Shown: piece after piece, positions 1-13,750 of the stretch
Layout: every line of letters begins with the position of its first letter
Position numbering within the stretch: the stretch's first letter is position 1
NCBI GenBank assembly: GCA_002794735.1
Contig: NBAZ01000005.1
Location: 186,001 to 250,000, forward strand
DNA: 64,000 bases
Direction of reading: 5' to 3'
DNA from: Pyrrhoderma lamaoense
Taxonomy: Eukaryota; Basidiomycota; Agaricomycetes; Hymenochaetales; Hymenochaetaceae
The notes under the pieces: model-generated
The model's input: the letters and a program-made list of their open reading frames with translations, nothing else
The model's database searches: none
Told to the model about the DNA's origin: nothing
Position numbers and translations under genes: made by a program

Positions 1-283
1 ACATTTAAGAGCGTTCCTTATCTCGTTGTTGAGTTGTTAGGATATCTCGTATCACAAAATAGGAATACATCAACAACATGTACATTTTGAGCCAGTATTG
101 TAGCTTGCAGTTTAAAATTTGTCTCCACTGCATATTTGTGAAGTTATTGTATTATACGACGTATATCTGAATAAATTTGTCATACTCATTACGTAACAAG
201 TACTCATAAATTTAGGCTGCAGCTCAAGGTATTTCTTCCACAAACTCATCTACAAGGAACTAGTCAACACGTATCTATCAGCT
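1..283. other. Upstream region of DPH4
   Basis: AT-rich sequence before the first gene. No coding signal was seen. It presumably holds the 5' region of the DPH4 gene. Confidence 0.4.
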
Positions 284-769
284 ATGACCGTAGTTAACTC
301 GAAAGAGACCTATTATGACGTCCTCCATATCCAATCAACTGCATCACAGGCCGAAGTCAAAGCCGCATATCATCGAGTTTTACTTTCAGCCCACCCTGAC
401 AAGAATGTCAATTCTGCACAGGGACCTGAAAGCTTTGATATCGCTAGATTACAAGACGCATATAAAACCTTGTTTGATGCAGAATCTAGAGAATCCTACG
501 ATGCATCTCTGTTGAGATTGCATAAAGGATCCGACAGCACTTCTACACGAGCTGGTCCTCGTCCAGCGCAAGTTATCTCACTCGAAGAATTCTCAGTCCA
601 AGAGGGTGGTGATATCAGTATCTGGACTCACGGCTGCCGGTGTGGTGGCACATACGAAATCACAGAATCTGACTTGGATAGTGATCGGCATCTGATTGCT
701 TGCGAACAATGTTCAGAAGTGGTGTACGTTGGTTACGAGGTCTTGGAAGATGGAGAGGATGACTGTTGA
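284..769 (+). CDS. DPH4: DPH4, J-domain protein of diphthamide synthesis
   Basis: This intronless gene encodes 161 residues. Residues about 9-76 form a J domain with the invariant HPD motif (AHPDKN). Residues about 95-150 form a DPH-type (CSL) zinc finger: a CRC pair (HGCRCGG) followed by CEQC. J domain plus DPH zinc finger in this order defines Dph4/DNAJC24. In the known family this protein supplies electrons or iron to the Dph1-Dph2 step, which modifies a histidine of elongation factor 2 in the cytosol. The length is usual for the family and all zinc ligands are present. The first ATG of the frame lies just before the J domain and is a good start. An acidic tail (EDGEDDC) closes the protein. 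Confidence 0.93.
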   Translation: MTVVNSKETYYDVLHIQSTASQAEVKAAYHRVLLSAHPDKNVNSAQGPESFDIARLQDAYKTLFDAESRESYDASLLRLHKGSDSTSTRAGPRPAQVISLEEFSVQEGGDISIWTHGCRCGGTYEITESDLDSDRHLIACEQCSEVVYVGYEVLEDGEDDC

Positions 770-2952
770 TTGATTGATTTTACCGGGAAAGAGATGGATA
801 AGAACTACATTATACTGATATGGAACATCACCGGCCACTCTGTCGCGGTAGATTCCTGTGAACGCATTGGAATTGTAGTCACGTCAAGGCGAGAAGCTCT
901 GGTTCAGCACATGTTTGGCATAATCAATCCTATATACTCTCTCAGAGAGACGCTTGTCTAGGGGGTAATCTACGCCATGCCGATCACCACTCAAACATCA
1001 TCGTGAAGCTAATAAGCCTTTCCAAGTGATGTAGAATTGGCGAATTCGAACATAGAACTGGTCCGGGTTACGTTTTCTGTTTCAAACCCGAATAATCCTT
1101 GTAGCCCCTTCATATCTTCCACATCGGTTAATGAAGAGTGTGCAGCATTGAACATGTGCTTTGCTGACTGTCTCGTTTCAATGATCGGATCTTTAGGCTG
1201 TTACGCATTTGAAAACTTAGTTTGAAACGAATATCTTGATTGACTGATGACAACGTATGAGTTTTCTCTGTCCTAAGCGTCGAATGAAATAGAAGGCCTT
1301 TTACTTCTCTAAGGCGCACAGCATAGGCCTACCAAAAGCTGATATAAAAACACCTGTGCTTTCCTATATTTTATCTTGACTTCTCCTTTCGTTTCATTGT
1401 CCTGGGTCTCCAAATTGGTATAGTTGGTTAACAACATCGACGGGTGACATCATATACTCACAATTGATTAACATATAGATAACTGATAGCAATGCTTTTC
1501 CGGGTTCTTCCTCTCCTTCCTCTCTTCTTTGTCTTTTCCAGTGCACTCTATATACCAGTAGTACGTACAAACCTCTGCATAGTTGCTTATCCCAATGGCT
1601 CATGTAATTATTCAGGCCCATGAGAGGGGAAATCTTCTAGAAGTAGAAAGGATCACTAAAAAAGACGTGGACGTCTCTCTTTTCGGTTCGGGAAGGATCA
1701 ATGTAGGAGTTAGCTGCCACGAAATGAAACTTTCGTGTATCTAATATTCACGCATACATAACACTCAGAGGTTCCCCTGCAATTTCCATCCCATCTCTTA
1801 ACCTTATCATTTGTTGGACATTTCTTGTTTCTAGAACTCACGGATTCTCTTGTTATGCATGCGTTTCCCTTATGTATCATATTACTCACTAGATTTTTTT
1901 CTCAATAATCATCACTCATCTATACTCATTACCGAAACCAATAGCTAAGGTCTTCTTCAGGCCTCATTCCAAAGAAGCCTTCCATTAAAAGCAACAAGAA
2001 ATGATAACATCTTTTTATCCTATTGATCTCTCTCAACTCCGTCTAGATTTAATTACTCGGATAAGAACGATGCAATAACATCAGTAGACTCTATGAGAAA
2101 AAATTGAGACGAATCTTTGATCCCCATAAGATACTCTCTGATTTATCTAGACTGCATCGAGTTGAAAGGTACCAGATTGCGTGACTTCGCGACGGCACCT
2201 TAAAGAAGAGGAAGAAGAAGGAGAAGGAAGGATGCAGGAAGGGAATCATGATGCTTTTTAATGATTGCACATAGGGAACTTTTAACTCGAACCATGTAAT
2301 AAATCAACCAGTTCTCAGAGCATCCTTTGACTGTTCCTGTCTTCTTCAATTGATTTTCTGATCTGACTATACACGATATTTTGTCCTCCCCGCGAGTAAG
2401 ATCGTGACGTACTCATCATTGTAGGAAAATTGGCTCGAAGTTGAGATACAAGACTGATAGCAAAATCACAATACGTTATGTAAGTTATCACTTAACCTCA
2501 TACTCAAGCAAGTACTTCGTGATGTAAACCTCGTTTTGTTGACGTGTGTTTGTGCTTTAATCATCAACATCAATCAAAAAAATTCTCAACTTACTAGTTC
2601 AAGTCAAGCCTTTATATATCATAATACTATCATGTCTCTCTCACAGCTCCGCTATTGTACTCGAGGATTCTCTTCTGTACCTTCCGTAAAGATACAATCT
2701 TATTGATTCCTCCGAGTCAATGGACTATTTATATGTCTTGGTCAAGAATACCGGTTTAAGAAGGTTTTGCAGATTTTGAAACGTTTTCAATGGGTTTTAT
2801 GATGTCCGTAGACTGTGAGATAACGAGAAGTATAAGTAAACGACCCATTAAGCTCCAGTATTTGGGGTTTCTTCGCTAGCTCCTTTCACTTCCAATTCTA
2901 TCCATACCTATACCACTACTTGAAGCCTAGTTTTTATCGCTCAAACTATTTT
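770..2952. other. Intergenic region, no gene recognised
   Basis: About 2.2 kb of AT-rich sequence between DPH4 and the Kre9-domain gene. Short open frames occur on both strands, but none shows a domain, a signal peptide or convincing splice partners. A tRNA A-box-like stretch near 1415-1432 has no matching T arm (see rejected items). Confidence 0.5.
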
Positions 2953-3538
2953 ATGAGACCGATGAAGCTCTTCTTGGAAATTTACATTGTCTTTTGTACA
3001 TTATTCCATACTTCCGTCGCATCCACCATCGAGCTTAGCCCACGAGACACTTGGGTCCCTAGAATCCTCTTCCCTCATAATGGCACTACATGGAGGGTTG
3101 ATAACCACCACAATGTAACCTGGGACCTTACACAACAACCTGCAGAAATATCAAATCCAGTCGGAATCATTTTCCTTCGTAGGGATGGGATCTTATTTCG
3201 TATGTTTCGATTCTTTTTCTACTTGCATTCAAGTACACATATTCGCAGTATCATACCTAGTCCGTTTCAAATATAACTGAAACAAAGACTGACTTCATGC
3301 TCTATTACATCACTTTCAAGCCACGCCCCTCGCTACGGGCTTTCAGCTTACGGATGGACATGCTGAAATTCAAGTACCAGACGTCGAGCCTGCTTCTGAC
3401 TATGAGATAATTCGTGAGTTCAAGACGAAACTCATTAATATATTTCACAAGCCATCACGATGTTTACTGAAACAACTTTATAATTAAGTCGTAGGTAACT
3501 TTGATAACGCTAGTGCCAACTTTACGATTACGGACTAG
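2953..3538 (+). CDS. Secreted Kre9/Knh1-like domain protein
   Basis: I read three exons: 2953-3199, 3321-3413 and 3489-3538. Phases match at both junctions and give 129 residues. The N-terminus is a signal peptide (MKLFLEIYIVFCTLFHTSVAS, counted from the second ATG at 2962). The rest is one Ser-Thr-rich GPI-anchored/Kre9-Knh1 N-terminal domain: an early NVTW, then PLATGFQLTDG, VPDVEP and a C-terminal NFDNASANFTI. The family is fungal and linked to cell wall beta-glucan assembly. Most members continue with a Ser/Thr-rich tail and a GPI signal. This one stops directly after the domain, so it should be a soluble secreted protein. The start could be either ATG (2953 or 2962). The family call is firm; the role is inferred. 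Confidence 0.75.
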
Positions 3539-3941
3539 ACGAGTCAAATATATTTTTTCTGAGTCTTTACCGAAATGTCTTGCTACATGTTTCCCGATGT
3601 ATAAAATCTTGAGTTACTAACTAATTTCGGCCCATAATCATAAACATATGCATGTATGTAACTCGAGTATATTCAAGACAAGAGTGATAACTACGATGAT
3701 GGAGAAAAATGTTTTCCCTGAGAAAATTTTAAGATCTAGTAGATCTATAGTTAAGGTTAAAAGTACAGTTACGGAGACAGTTAGTTCGTGGAACAGATCA
3801 CCTTTTTTGATGGTAATTAACGAAAAGGAGGATTAGGATCAAATAATACACGTTGGAGAGCATGAGAAAGCAAAATGAGGCACTTTTGAGTGGGAATCAG
3901 GGTAAGGGATAAAGAGAAGGGATCTTTGAGATGTCACATTC
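3539..3941. other. Convergent intergenic region
   Basis: 3' sides of the Kre9-domain gene (+) and homocitrate synthase (-) face each other. The sequence is AT-rich and no gene was seen. Confidence 0.5.
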
Positions 3942-5633
<1,692 letters not shown>

Positions 5634-5998
5634 TTTTTTTTCTGTTTAAAGTAGGGGGAGTGGGCTTAAATATGTGGATAGAAAAGAGTGAGTCAAAATA
5701 AAATGGAAGATATTTCACTCGCTACTAGAAAACTTATTGGCACGTGAGTTGGTTCATGACCATATTCGGCCGATAGGAGATTTGAATAAGCAACCATGTC
5801 ATTGAATTATGTAACACGATTCTCCATTAACATTCGCTCATCGGTCACAAGGGGCGGATATTTTCAAAGAATTATCGTACACGAGTTGTTCGTATCTATG
5901 CTGCACTTCTGTTTAATGCCGTCATTGACATTTTCATATATAATCTCAATAGAATAGTCGCCGTCTTAGCCTTGCAATTTTCTATAGATCCATCGACC
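5634..5998. promoter_or_regulatory. Divergent promoter of homocitrate synthase and TRM8
   Basis: 365 bp separate two start codons pointing away from each other. The palindrome CACGTG at 5741-5746 is a bHLH (Cbf1-type) E-box core. A T-rich tract lies next to the homocitrate synthase start. Regulatory use is inferred only from position. Confidence 0.45.
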
Positions 5999-6925
<927 letters not shown>

Positions 6926-7335
6926 TCTGTTTTTTTTTCAATTGTATCTTGTATGTCCAATGATAGTGAAGTCTTCAGCAATGATCTTGGTTTTGTGGCA
7001 TAACTCTACAAAGCATCTTTTTCAAATCTAGCGAATTAGCTATGGGTTGAATCCCCCAGCTCTGAAAATTATGTTAAAACATTCTTTCAAACCGGCTCAG
7101 TCACTTACTCTAGGCTCCTTCCTACTTAATCAGCAATTGCAAACCTACTTATTTTGGCAGGGCCAGCCCATTGTTTGGTACTGCTTGGTTGATGATGAGG
7201 CTGACAGACTATTATAATATTGGCATCGTAGGATTGGTTTTACACCTAAACTCTTCCCCGCATATCATCTCCCTCTACACTAGATTTTCTATCAACAACG
7301 ATTCTCCCCTTCATCGAAGTAGAGGTTTAATCATA
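6926..7335. other. Intergenic region
   Basis: About 0.4 kb between TRM8 and the next gene on the same strand. No gene was recognised. Confidence 0.4.
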
Positions 7336-8516
7336 ATGGCTAGTAACACTGTGTCCATACTGAAAACTCCAAAAAGCCCTTCTCAGCAAATCCTTGATAA
7401 GACAAAGAAAGTCTCCTTCGCGGACTTGGTAAGTAGCTCTTCTCATTATTATAAAAATCCTAAAGTTTAATAATCTGTGTTACCTGACAGCCCCCTACTC
7501 TGCGTGAGATCTATCCAGGATTTGTTCCTCGCATGCCTCCGAAACTTACCAAGGACATGCTAGCGGCTATTCGTCTAGATGACTTTCAGAAAATGAAGAG
7601 TGGAATACGGAAGGAACTTCTCGGAGAGCTAGAAGAAGAAAAAGTAAAAGAAGTGACCCAAACGCACTGGGGAACATCTGGTGCTGTTAATAATGATCTC
7701 TGGGACTCCAAGCTGGCCACTCCAAATGAGGATGTCAACGCACAACTCATACCATCCAAGGGACTTTACTTACAGAAAGCCTCCTTCAACTCTACCAAAC
7801 CTGAATTTGGAATTCGCCCTTCTGACTCGTATTGTCTCGCTCTATACTTGTTCAGGCCCGGAACGAAGATCTGGTCAATCTTCCCCATGAAACTCTTCAA
7901 GATCCCGGAACCCTCACTAATCACACTTCCGGAGATCTTCGAGGGGAAGTGCCTGAAAACATACTTTAATCCTCACCGACAAAGATGTGGGCGTAAGTGT
8001 GGAAAGAGAAGAGGCAACCCCAAGCCAACCTCACTCATAACGATTGACGAGAAGAAATACCATGAAGAAGTGCTTGAAGACTTCGTCAAAAGAGAAGTAG
8101 ATGCGTGGCACTACTCGTTATTCTTGAAGCTCCGTTCCCCCCAAGCTCAGGAACCCATGCCGAGCATCTCTTCTGTCCTCTACACCGCTTTCGATAGTAA
8201 AGACTTTACTAGTACCAACGACCGCACTTCTGAATTCCCAAAGACACCGAGCACAGGCAGTCGCTTTATTGAGCACCTTGACGAGGATGATACTAACGAA
8301 TCGAGCCCGTGTACCCAAACTAAGACTACATCATCAAGGGTCTCAAAATCCTCGTGCTCGAATACGTTGCCGGGCAAGTTCCTCTCTTTGTTACGACCTC
8401 GAGGAGCAAACGCTTCCTCTATCTCAAGGGAACTTCTCAAGCCTGTTCGAATCTTATCACGAATTCCTAAGAAGCTGCATCAAAGGATTAGGTCAAAAGT
8501 AAATAGAACTACTTAA
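7336..8516 (+). CDS. Unrecognised protein, 372 residues
   Basis: Two exons (7336-7428 and 7491-8516) splice in phase 0 with a gtaagt donor and a gacag acceptor. I do not recognise a family. The first 45 residues carry VSFADLPPTLREIYPGF, reminiscent of short docking motifs. The middle part is folded-looking and contains a Cys/Arg-rich patch (RCGRKCGKRRG) near residue 190. The last 110 residues are Ser/Thr-rich and end in a strongly basic tail (KKLHQRIRSKVN). The length of the uninterrupted frame and the clean intron support a real gene. No signal peptide or membrane segment is present. The basic tail could favour the nucleus, but that is a guess. Confidence 0.65.
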
Positions 8517-11500
8517 TATGGCCTATCCTGTAAGTTATCGTTTTTCTCTCCATACTACATCGTTATACTAACTCGGTGATTCTTTAGTACTCATGACCTG
8601 CTAACGACTTATTGACGATTTTATGACGATTTTCTTTGTTTTGGGTTTTGGACTCTGGTTTTGGACATTGACGGATGGTTTTGGTTTAACTCTTACTTAA
8701 TTTAATAATTACTTTTATTTTATTGACTCATCCTAATGTGTACATTATAATCGGTTTCTTGTTATCACCTTACGGCTCGCTTATGTACCTAATAGTTTGT
8801 AAACTAACCATCCCCTCTAGCCGCATCTTCAAGCGTATTCTTCGACGACGACAGTGGATTGGATTTGGGTTACAAGCTGAGTACAATTTATTCTTATTAA
8901 CCATTTGCAGGGTCGAGGTTGGTATCCATATCAAGCGACAATCGATGAGGGGTGCCTACTTTATTTGAGTGTTTCTTGTTGGGGGTGCCAATTCTCTTCA
9001 TATTTCCGGTGGTAATGGGAGTCGCCTTGTCGTGGTGCCTTGCCGGCTCAGCCTTATGCTGCTAAATGACTCCCCCGTAGTTTTCGGCGGTGATTGATTG
9101 GTAAGTCTTCTAGATCATGCTCTTCGATTTCTTATTTCTAACGAAGATTTTGTCTCTTGTTTGTGTAGACGTGCCTATATATACGATCTCGATGGTGTCC
9201 TGGAAACATTTCAGCGCAAGGGTGAATATAACTAGGGGCGTACAATCAGCGCTAATGCATGTTTTCCGTTGTTACATATATATGTATTTTAGTAATGATC
9301 CAATAAATCTGATTATCTGCTAATGATTTCTACCTCTGCGTTGACACAGGTGTCTTCGTAAATATCATATACCTCCGTTCTATGTCTAATACTATATACC
9401 AGCGATCTGAACAGACTCCCTTGATTTCTTGGTAACGTGAGACGGGATCAAATGCAATTTCAATCTTCGTTTAAGCAGAACAATTTGTTTGAGCTCAAGT
9501 GCGACAAGGTAAACCCGATTACACAGACACAACGGCAATTAACTCGAACCTTACGTCTATCTGAATAGCGGTCTGCATGAGAGCCTTGTCAATCTCATTG
9601 ATCTTACTTATCTCACATAAGGAAATGGGATATGGCAACAAAGTCACAATGGAGTTGACACTATTGCCAGCTCTGAGGGGTGGCCACACGAGTGGCTATT
9701 ACTATAATACATACTTCTGGACCCCCACATCTTCGCGCATAATATGTGCCGTATCGCATGCAAGATTTGCTCTATCAGTATCTCATAAGTATACTATATG
9801 TATAATTTCCCTAACTGTATTGTCACATGATTGTGCTGATATAAAGTAGATGCATACTGTGACGTTTGGATAATTTTAGAGAATAACTCTCTCTCAGAGG
9901 ATCGTGAAATAAATGTGAATTATTGTTAGATATCAAAGCCGCAGAAATAGCTTGAGATACAGATCAATGGTTGTTCTTCATATTATAAGCTGCCATATTA
10001 TAAGCTGCTTATACCAGGAACACTTCCGGACATTCATCTTAGAAAATTGGCCTCGAGATATATCTTCTATGGGATCAATGGCAAACTCAAGTTTATATAT
10101 CTACTTAGAAGACCAAGGGATACAAATCCCGTATCGATTCTCGATGTAAGCCAAACTTGAGGATGATTAGATGCCAGAGACAAGATGGACATTAGTCTGG
10201 AAATAAGCACTTTCACATAATTATCAAAAGTAAAGTTAGTCGAAGCTCAGTGTTCGATCAGTAATGTTCAAAGATAGATTTATGCATATAATCAGAAGGA
10301 CCATGGCAGCATGTAGGAGCACCGTACAGAGAACAAATCCAATACTAACCATGATGAGAATTCATTTAATTCGTCTCAGATATGTGTGTGTACTACATAG
10401 GCAAAACCGAGGGGTGTCATAGATAGTGTACACCGTATTACAGCTGGTTTAGACAAGATGTACGTGAGATATAACTTCGGAGAAAAGTTACAAATTTCGT
10501 ACCAAGCTTACTCATTAAAAGAATAGACATCAGACTACTCATATCAGAAATTAGTAAGGTGGCCCCTCACAGCTCTGCTTCAATGTCTTCATAAGATATC
10601 ACTCATATGGTCCGTCGATGACACTACACTGTTGCTACTAGCGAAACACTGCCTCGAGGTCGTTACGGTATTACAAACTAGAAGGCAAGGGGTATCTAAA
10701 ACGGATATGCACATGGGAAAATCACATGATGGTACAAATAAACATAGCCATCCCTGATTTTACAACGTTTTCTTGTTCACATTAATCATGATGTAAAATG
10801 GTTCTGTTCGACACTACTCGGAAGATCTTGACTTGCAGCGTCTCGATACAGTGTGGAAGCATGTATAAGCTGAGGTAGACACAATGTTCGGCGTACTGTT
10901 CTCCTCCAAAAATCTTGAATTTGCATAGGTATACGCCACGGGAACTCTTGATCACGACATCATGAGATGTCAACGTGGCACAGAATTAATCCTGTGTAAC
11001 GTGCATACAGTTTTCTGATCTACAATACCCCTACGATCACTGATATCTGGCTAAAAGCTGATTAACAAAGCAATAGATGTCGGATGGTGTACTAGTATCA
11101 GGCTTGTTTCTAGGGATATGGAATATTTGAAGTCTCTTCGTTGATTATTGATATTAGAAGTCCTGTTTCGTTGCTCTTATCTCTGATGAGGACAAAAGAA
11201 GAGTCACAGAGCCCTGGTGACCATCTTAATACTGTGAGCGATGAAAAGATATTACTTCTATTCTATTAAGTCGTCCCACAAAGTCAACGGTTAGGTCTCC
11301 GAAATATAGAGGGGGTGATCGGGTCGTATATAAAGACAGGTGACGACTCACTATTATCCCCACACAAATTCATATACACTTGAGCATAATATTACTCCAG
11401 AGATCCTGGAGATCGACTCATTCAATCTTACCGTTCACTGTAAGCCAAATCATAACTCCACAGTCACAATGTTTCATTTGTTTACTTATATACGCAAACT

Positions 11501-11520
11501 AATCAAAGAACCTCTTGAAA
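8517..11520. other. Gene-poor AT-rich region
   Basis: Three kilobases without a convincing gene. Frames of 60-90 codons exist (for example 9577-9849 and 10782-10973), but they lack homology signatures and splice structure. Before the secreted-protein gene at 11521 there is a TATA-like tatataaag at about 11328-11336. I saw no terminal repeats or transposase remnants. Confidence 0.5.
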
Positions 11521-11981
11521 ATGGCCAAGCTTAGCTTCGTAACTCTCATTTTTCTCGTTCACGCCGTAGTTGCATCCCCTCTTGTACGTACACAAGCTTG
11601 GTAGTCTCCTCATAGCCGAGAAGCTAAACTATACATATACAAATTATAGTTCATAACACCAGATCAACCCAAGCTCAGCTCTAGAAAAGATACGGCTCGA
11701 ATAATCGGACTAGAAACTTTCGAAAACGTAAGCTCGGTGATAATCAGTACAAACCCGACTTCCATCAGCTCCATTGCCAATGTTTCTACAACCACCAGCC
11801 CTAGTGTCCCACTTCCTTCCGCAACCACCCATCTGCCAGACTCTGGAAGAACTGGGACTGTACAGGGAGAGTGTAGTGATGCGGTTGCGGGCTATGTGGT
11901 AGCTAGAGAAATATCTGAGGATGATAACCACGAGCTCTTCTTAGTCGTAGCGAGCTATATGGACTCTTTACATGAGATATC

Positions 11982-12013
<32 letters not shown>

Positions 12014-12018
12014 CATAA
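11521..12018 (+). CDS. Small secreted protein A (paralog of 13441-13750)
   Basis: Exon 1 (11521-11583) encodes only a signal peptide, MAKLSFVTLIFLVHAVVASP plus one Leu. A gtacgt donor follows, and exon 2 is 11650-12018; the junction is phase 0 and the product is 143 residues. After the signal come FITPDQPKLSSR, a Ser/Thr-rich linker and LPDSGRTGTVQGECSDAVAG. The gene on the other strand at 13750 has the same signal exon, donor, PKL-S/N-SR start and the same C-terminal motif, so the two are duplicates. The final ten codons are read out of a TA/TG microsatellite (IYIYMCVCVCA), which extends the tail beyond that of the paralog. A TATA-like box lies about 190 bp upstream. The family is not one I recognise; the function is unknown. 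Confidence 0.72.
11980..12016. repeat. (TA)n(TG)n microsatellite inside the secreted-protein A tail
   Basis: A run of alternating ta followed by tg dinucleotides overlaps the last codons and stop region of the gene at 11521. The length of this tract decides where translation ends. Confidence 0.8.
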
Positions 12019-12448
12019 TTGTAAAACGAGAGAAGAGTGTACAAGAAATGAGAACTACATTCAGGGACGAGGCTTAGGTATACACAAATCTATCCGAAGA
12101 TATTCAGAATACAGTATGTATATTATCAATAGTGAAAGAATCTACAAGTATCGGTAAACTAGATCTTTTATACTGATTCGACATCTATAAGACTACTTTA
12201 AACAAACTATTGAGTAGCTAGTCCGATGATGTAAGTGGGACATCTGATATACGAACAATACTATCATCTTTCAAGATGAATGTCCGAATTATGTCCCTCA
12301 CCTACAATCCCACCGGGCTTGCAATGATTCACATGTATACCACACTTCTCACCGAGGCTGATGCGAGGCTGAGATGTAGATGTCTTCTCAGGAGTGATGA
12401 GTTTTGTACTCGGGAGCTCAAAGAAAGATAATGTTTGAGTGAGTGTAT

Positions 12449-12820
12449 TCATATTTGTCTTTCTCTTTGATCCAAGACTGTCGCTACTTTCCGATCTCTG
12501 GGTGCTTCAACGTTATTATGAGCGGCTTTATGAGTATTATTGAGAATGCTTACGAGCTCTTGTCCCTGTTCTGTCTGAGCAGGCTGTATCTCACCGAATA
12601 GAGAAGACCTGGCCGTACTCATGAGGCTTATACCAGAGGATAGTATAGTAGAAGGTGCAACCGAGTTATTTCTAAGTTGCTACAAGTCACGTTGAGAGGA
12701 CAAAAAATATTTATAGTTTAAGTCAAGAGAGTAAGTATAACCACAAACCTTGCTGTGGTCTAGTCTCGCATTTGCAGTAGTAAGCAAGAGTAGAACTACT
12801 GTGATGAAAGAGGGAAGCAT
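12449..12820 (-). CDS. Small secreted protein B
   Basis: Exon 1 (12820-12749) encodes a signal peptide, MLPSFITVVLLLLTTANA followed by RLDHSK. A gtttgt donor and a ttgtag acceptor join it in phase 0 to exon 2 (12679-12449), giving 100 residues. The mature part is Ser/Asn/Gln-rich and has no cysteine. A further frame (12452-12264) overlaps the stop by one base offset and carries two cysteines (KCGIHVNHCKPGG). It could be joined either by an internal intron with the gtaagc donor near 12576 and the acceptor in catctcag, or by one missing base at about 12450. The real C-terminus is therefore uncertain. The architecture (signal-peptide exon, phase-0 intron) matches genes A and C, but the mature sequence does not. 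Confidence 0.55.
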
Positions 12821-13440
12821 GGCGAGAGTCGACCTCTACTTTACTTATAGGTACAGTAAGTACTTTATATCCAGTAGGGGAGTTAAACACGAGATGAAAT
12901 ACGGATCTCCTAAAGCCCACCTTTTCATAACACAAATATATAACCTGGAACATGTACAGAGTACATGAATAGATGGATACTACTTACGGCTACTCAGGGA
13001 GTCCCTATAATAATATCAACTGAGAAAAACTAGCAAGAGATGCCATAACTTGATAATCATAGTAGCCTGGAAATAAGGCCTGGTGGTACGATCTATTGCA
13101 TTAGATACCATCCAACCCTCATGGTGCTGATACTAAGTATATATTTGTACGAGGAAACGAGCTGAGATAGACTACAAATGGAGTTCCTGAGAATCATACA
13201 TACCATTAATGGGGATATGGTATTTATTCTAAACAGTACGGGCTCAAATCCCGTAATTGGCACAAGCAGCTGCCTCATCTTGCTCGCGGGGCAGGCTATA
13301 CTCCCAGCTTTCTGGGGTACTAAATCGAGATCTATTCTCAAGTTGATATATATGCTTATATAGACCAAACATAAAATTCAAGGTGAAAAAGAGCTAAACA
13401 TAGAACTATCGTTTGAGACCCTAAAAAAGAACATTGAGCT

Positions 13441-13750
13441 CTAATCACATAACCCTGCCACGGCATCGTTGCACTCTCCGATAACTCTCCCAGTGCGACC
13501 ACTATCCGGCAATGCCAATAAATCACCAGGTGTGGTCGTATTTTTTGCGCCTGTAGGTTGTACTTTGGCTACAGTTTTGTGAGCTACATCACGAGAGTTG
13601 AGCTTGGGCATATTTGGTGGTATGTACTAGTGAATACAAAATTTTTAGATGTATTAGGATTGGACTCGTTATTGTGATAGAACGTACAAGGGGGTTTGCA
13701 AAAACGATATGAAGGAACACGGCAACCGCAACAAAGCTTAGCTTTACCAT
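13441..13750 (-). CDS. Small secreted protein C (paralog of 11521-12018)
   Basis: Exon 1 (13750-13688) encodes the signal peptide MVKLSFVAVAVFLHIVFANP plus Leu. The intron starts gtacgt and ends cactag, and exon 2 is 13626-13441, giving 82 residues. The start of the mature part, YIPPNMPKLNSRDVA, aligns with FITPDQPKLSSR of gene A. The C-terminus LPDSGRTGRVIGECNDAVAG is nearly identical to gene A. This gene then stops after LCD, while A runs on for about 27 residues. One cysteine in the motif (GEC) is shared. The reading frame around the signal exon is masked by a longer unrelated open frame, so gene callers could miss it. Function unknown; extracellular location inferred from the signal peptide. 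Confidence 0.72.

Noticed and set aside
1410..1440. A-box-like ttggtatagttggttaaca resembling a tRNA D arm
   Set aside because: No B box (ggttcgaatcc) and no closing acceptor stem downstream.
9577..9849. Plus-strand frame starting with a signal-like MRALSISLILLIS
   Set aside because: The hydrophobic part is too short, no intron follows as in the secreted genes nearby, and the remaining sequence looks random.
13225..13265. T-arm-like sequence (acggg-ctcaaat-cccgt) followed by aattggca, as in a tRNA 3' half
   Set aside because: No matching 5' acceptor strand (gccaatt), D arm or anticodon arm was found within 250 bp upstream. It may be a tRNA or SINE remnant, but I cannot support it.
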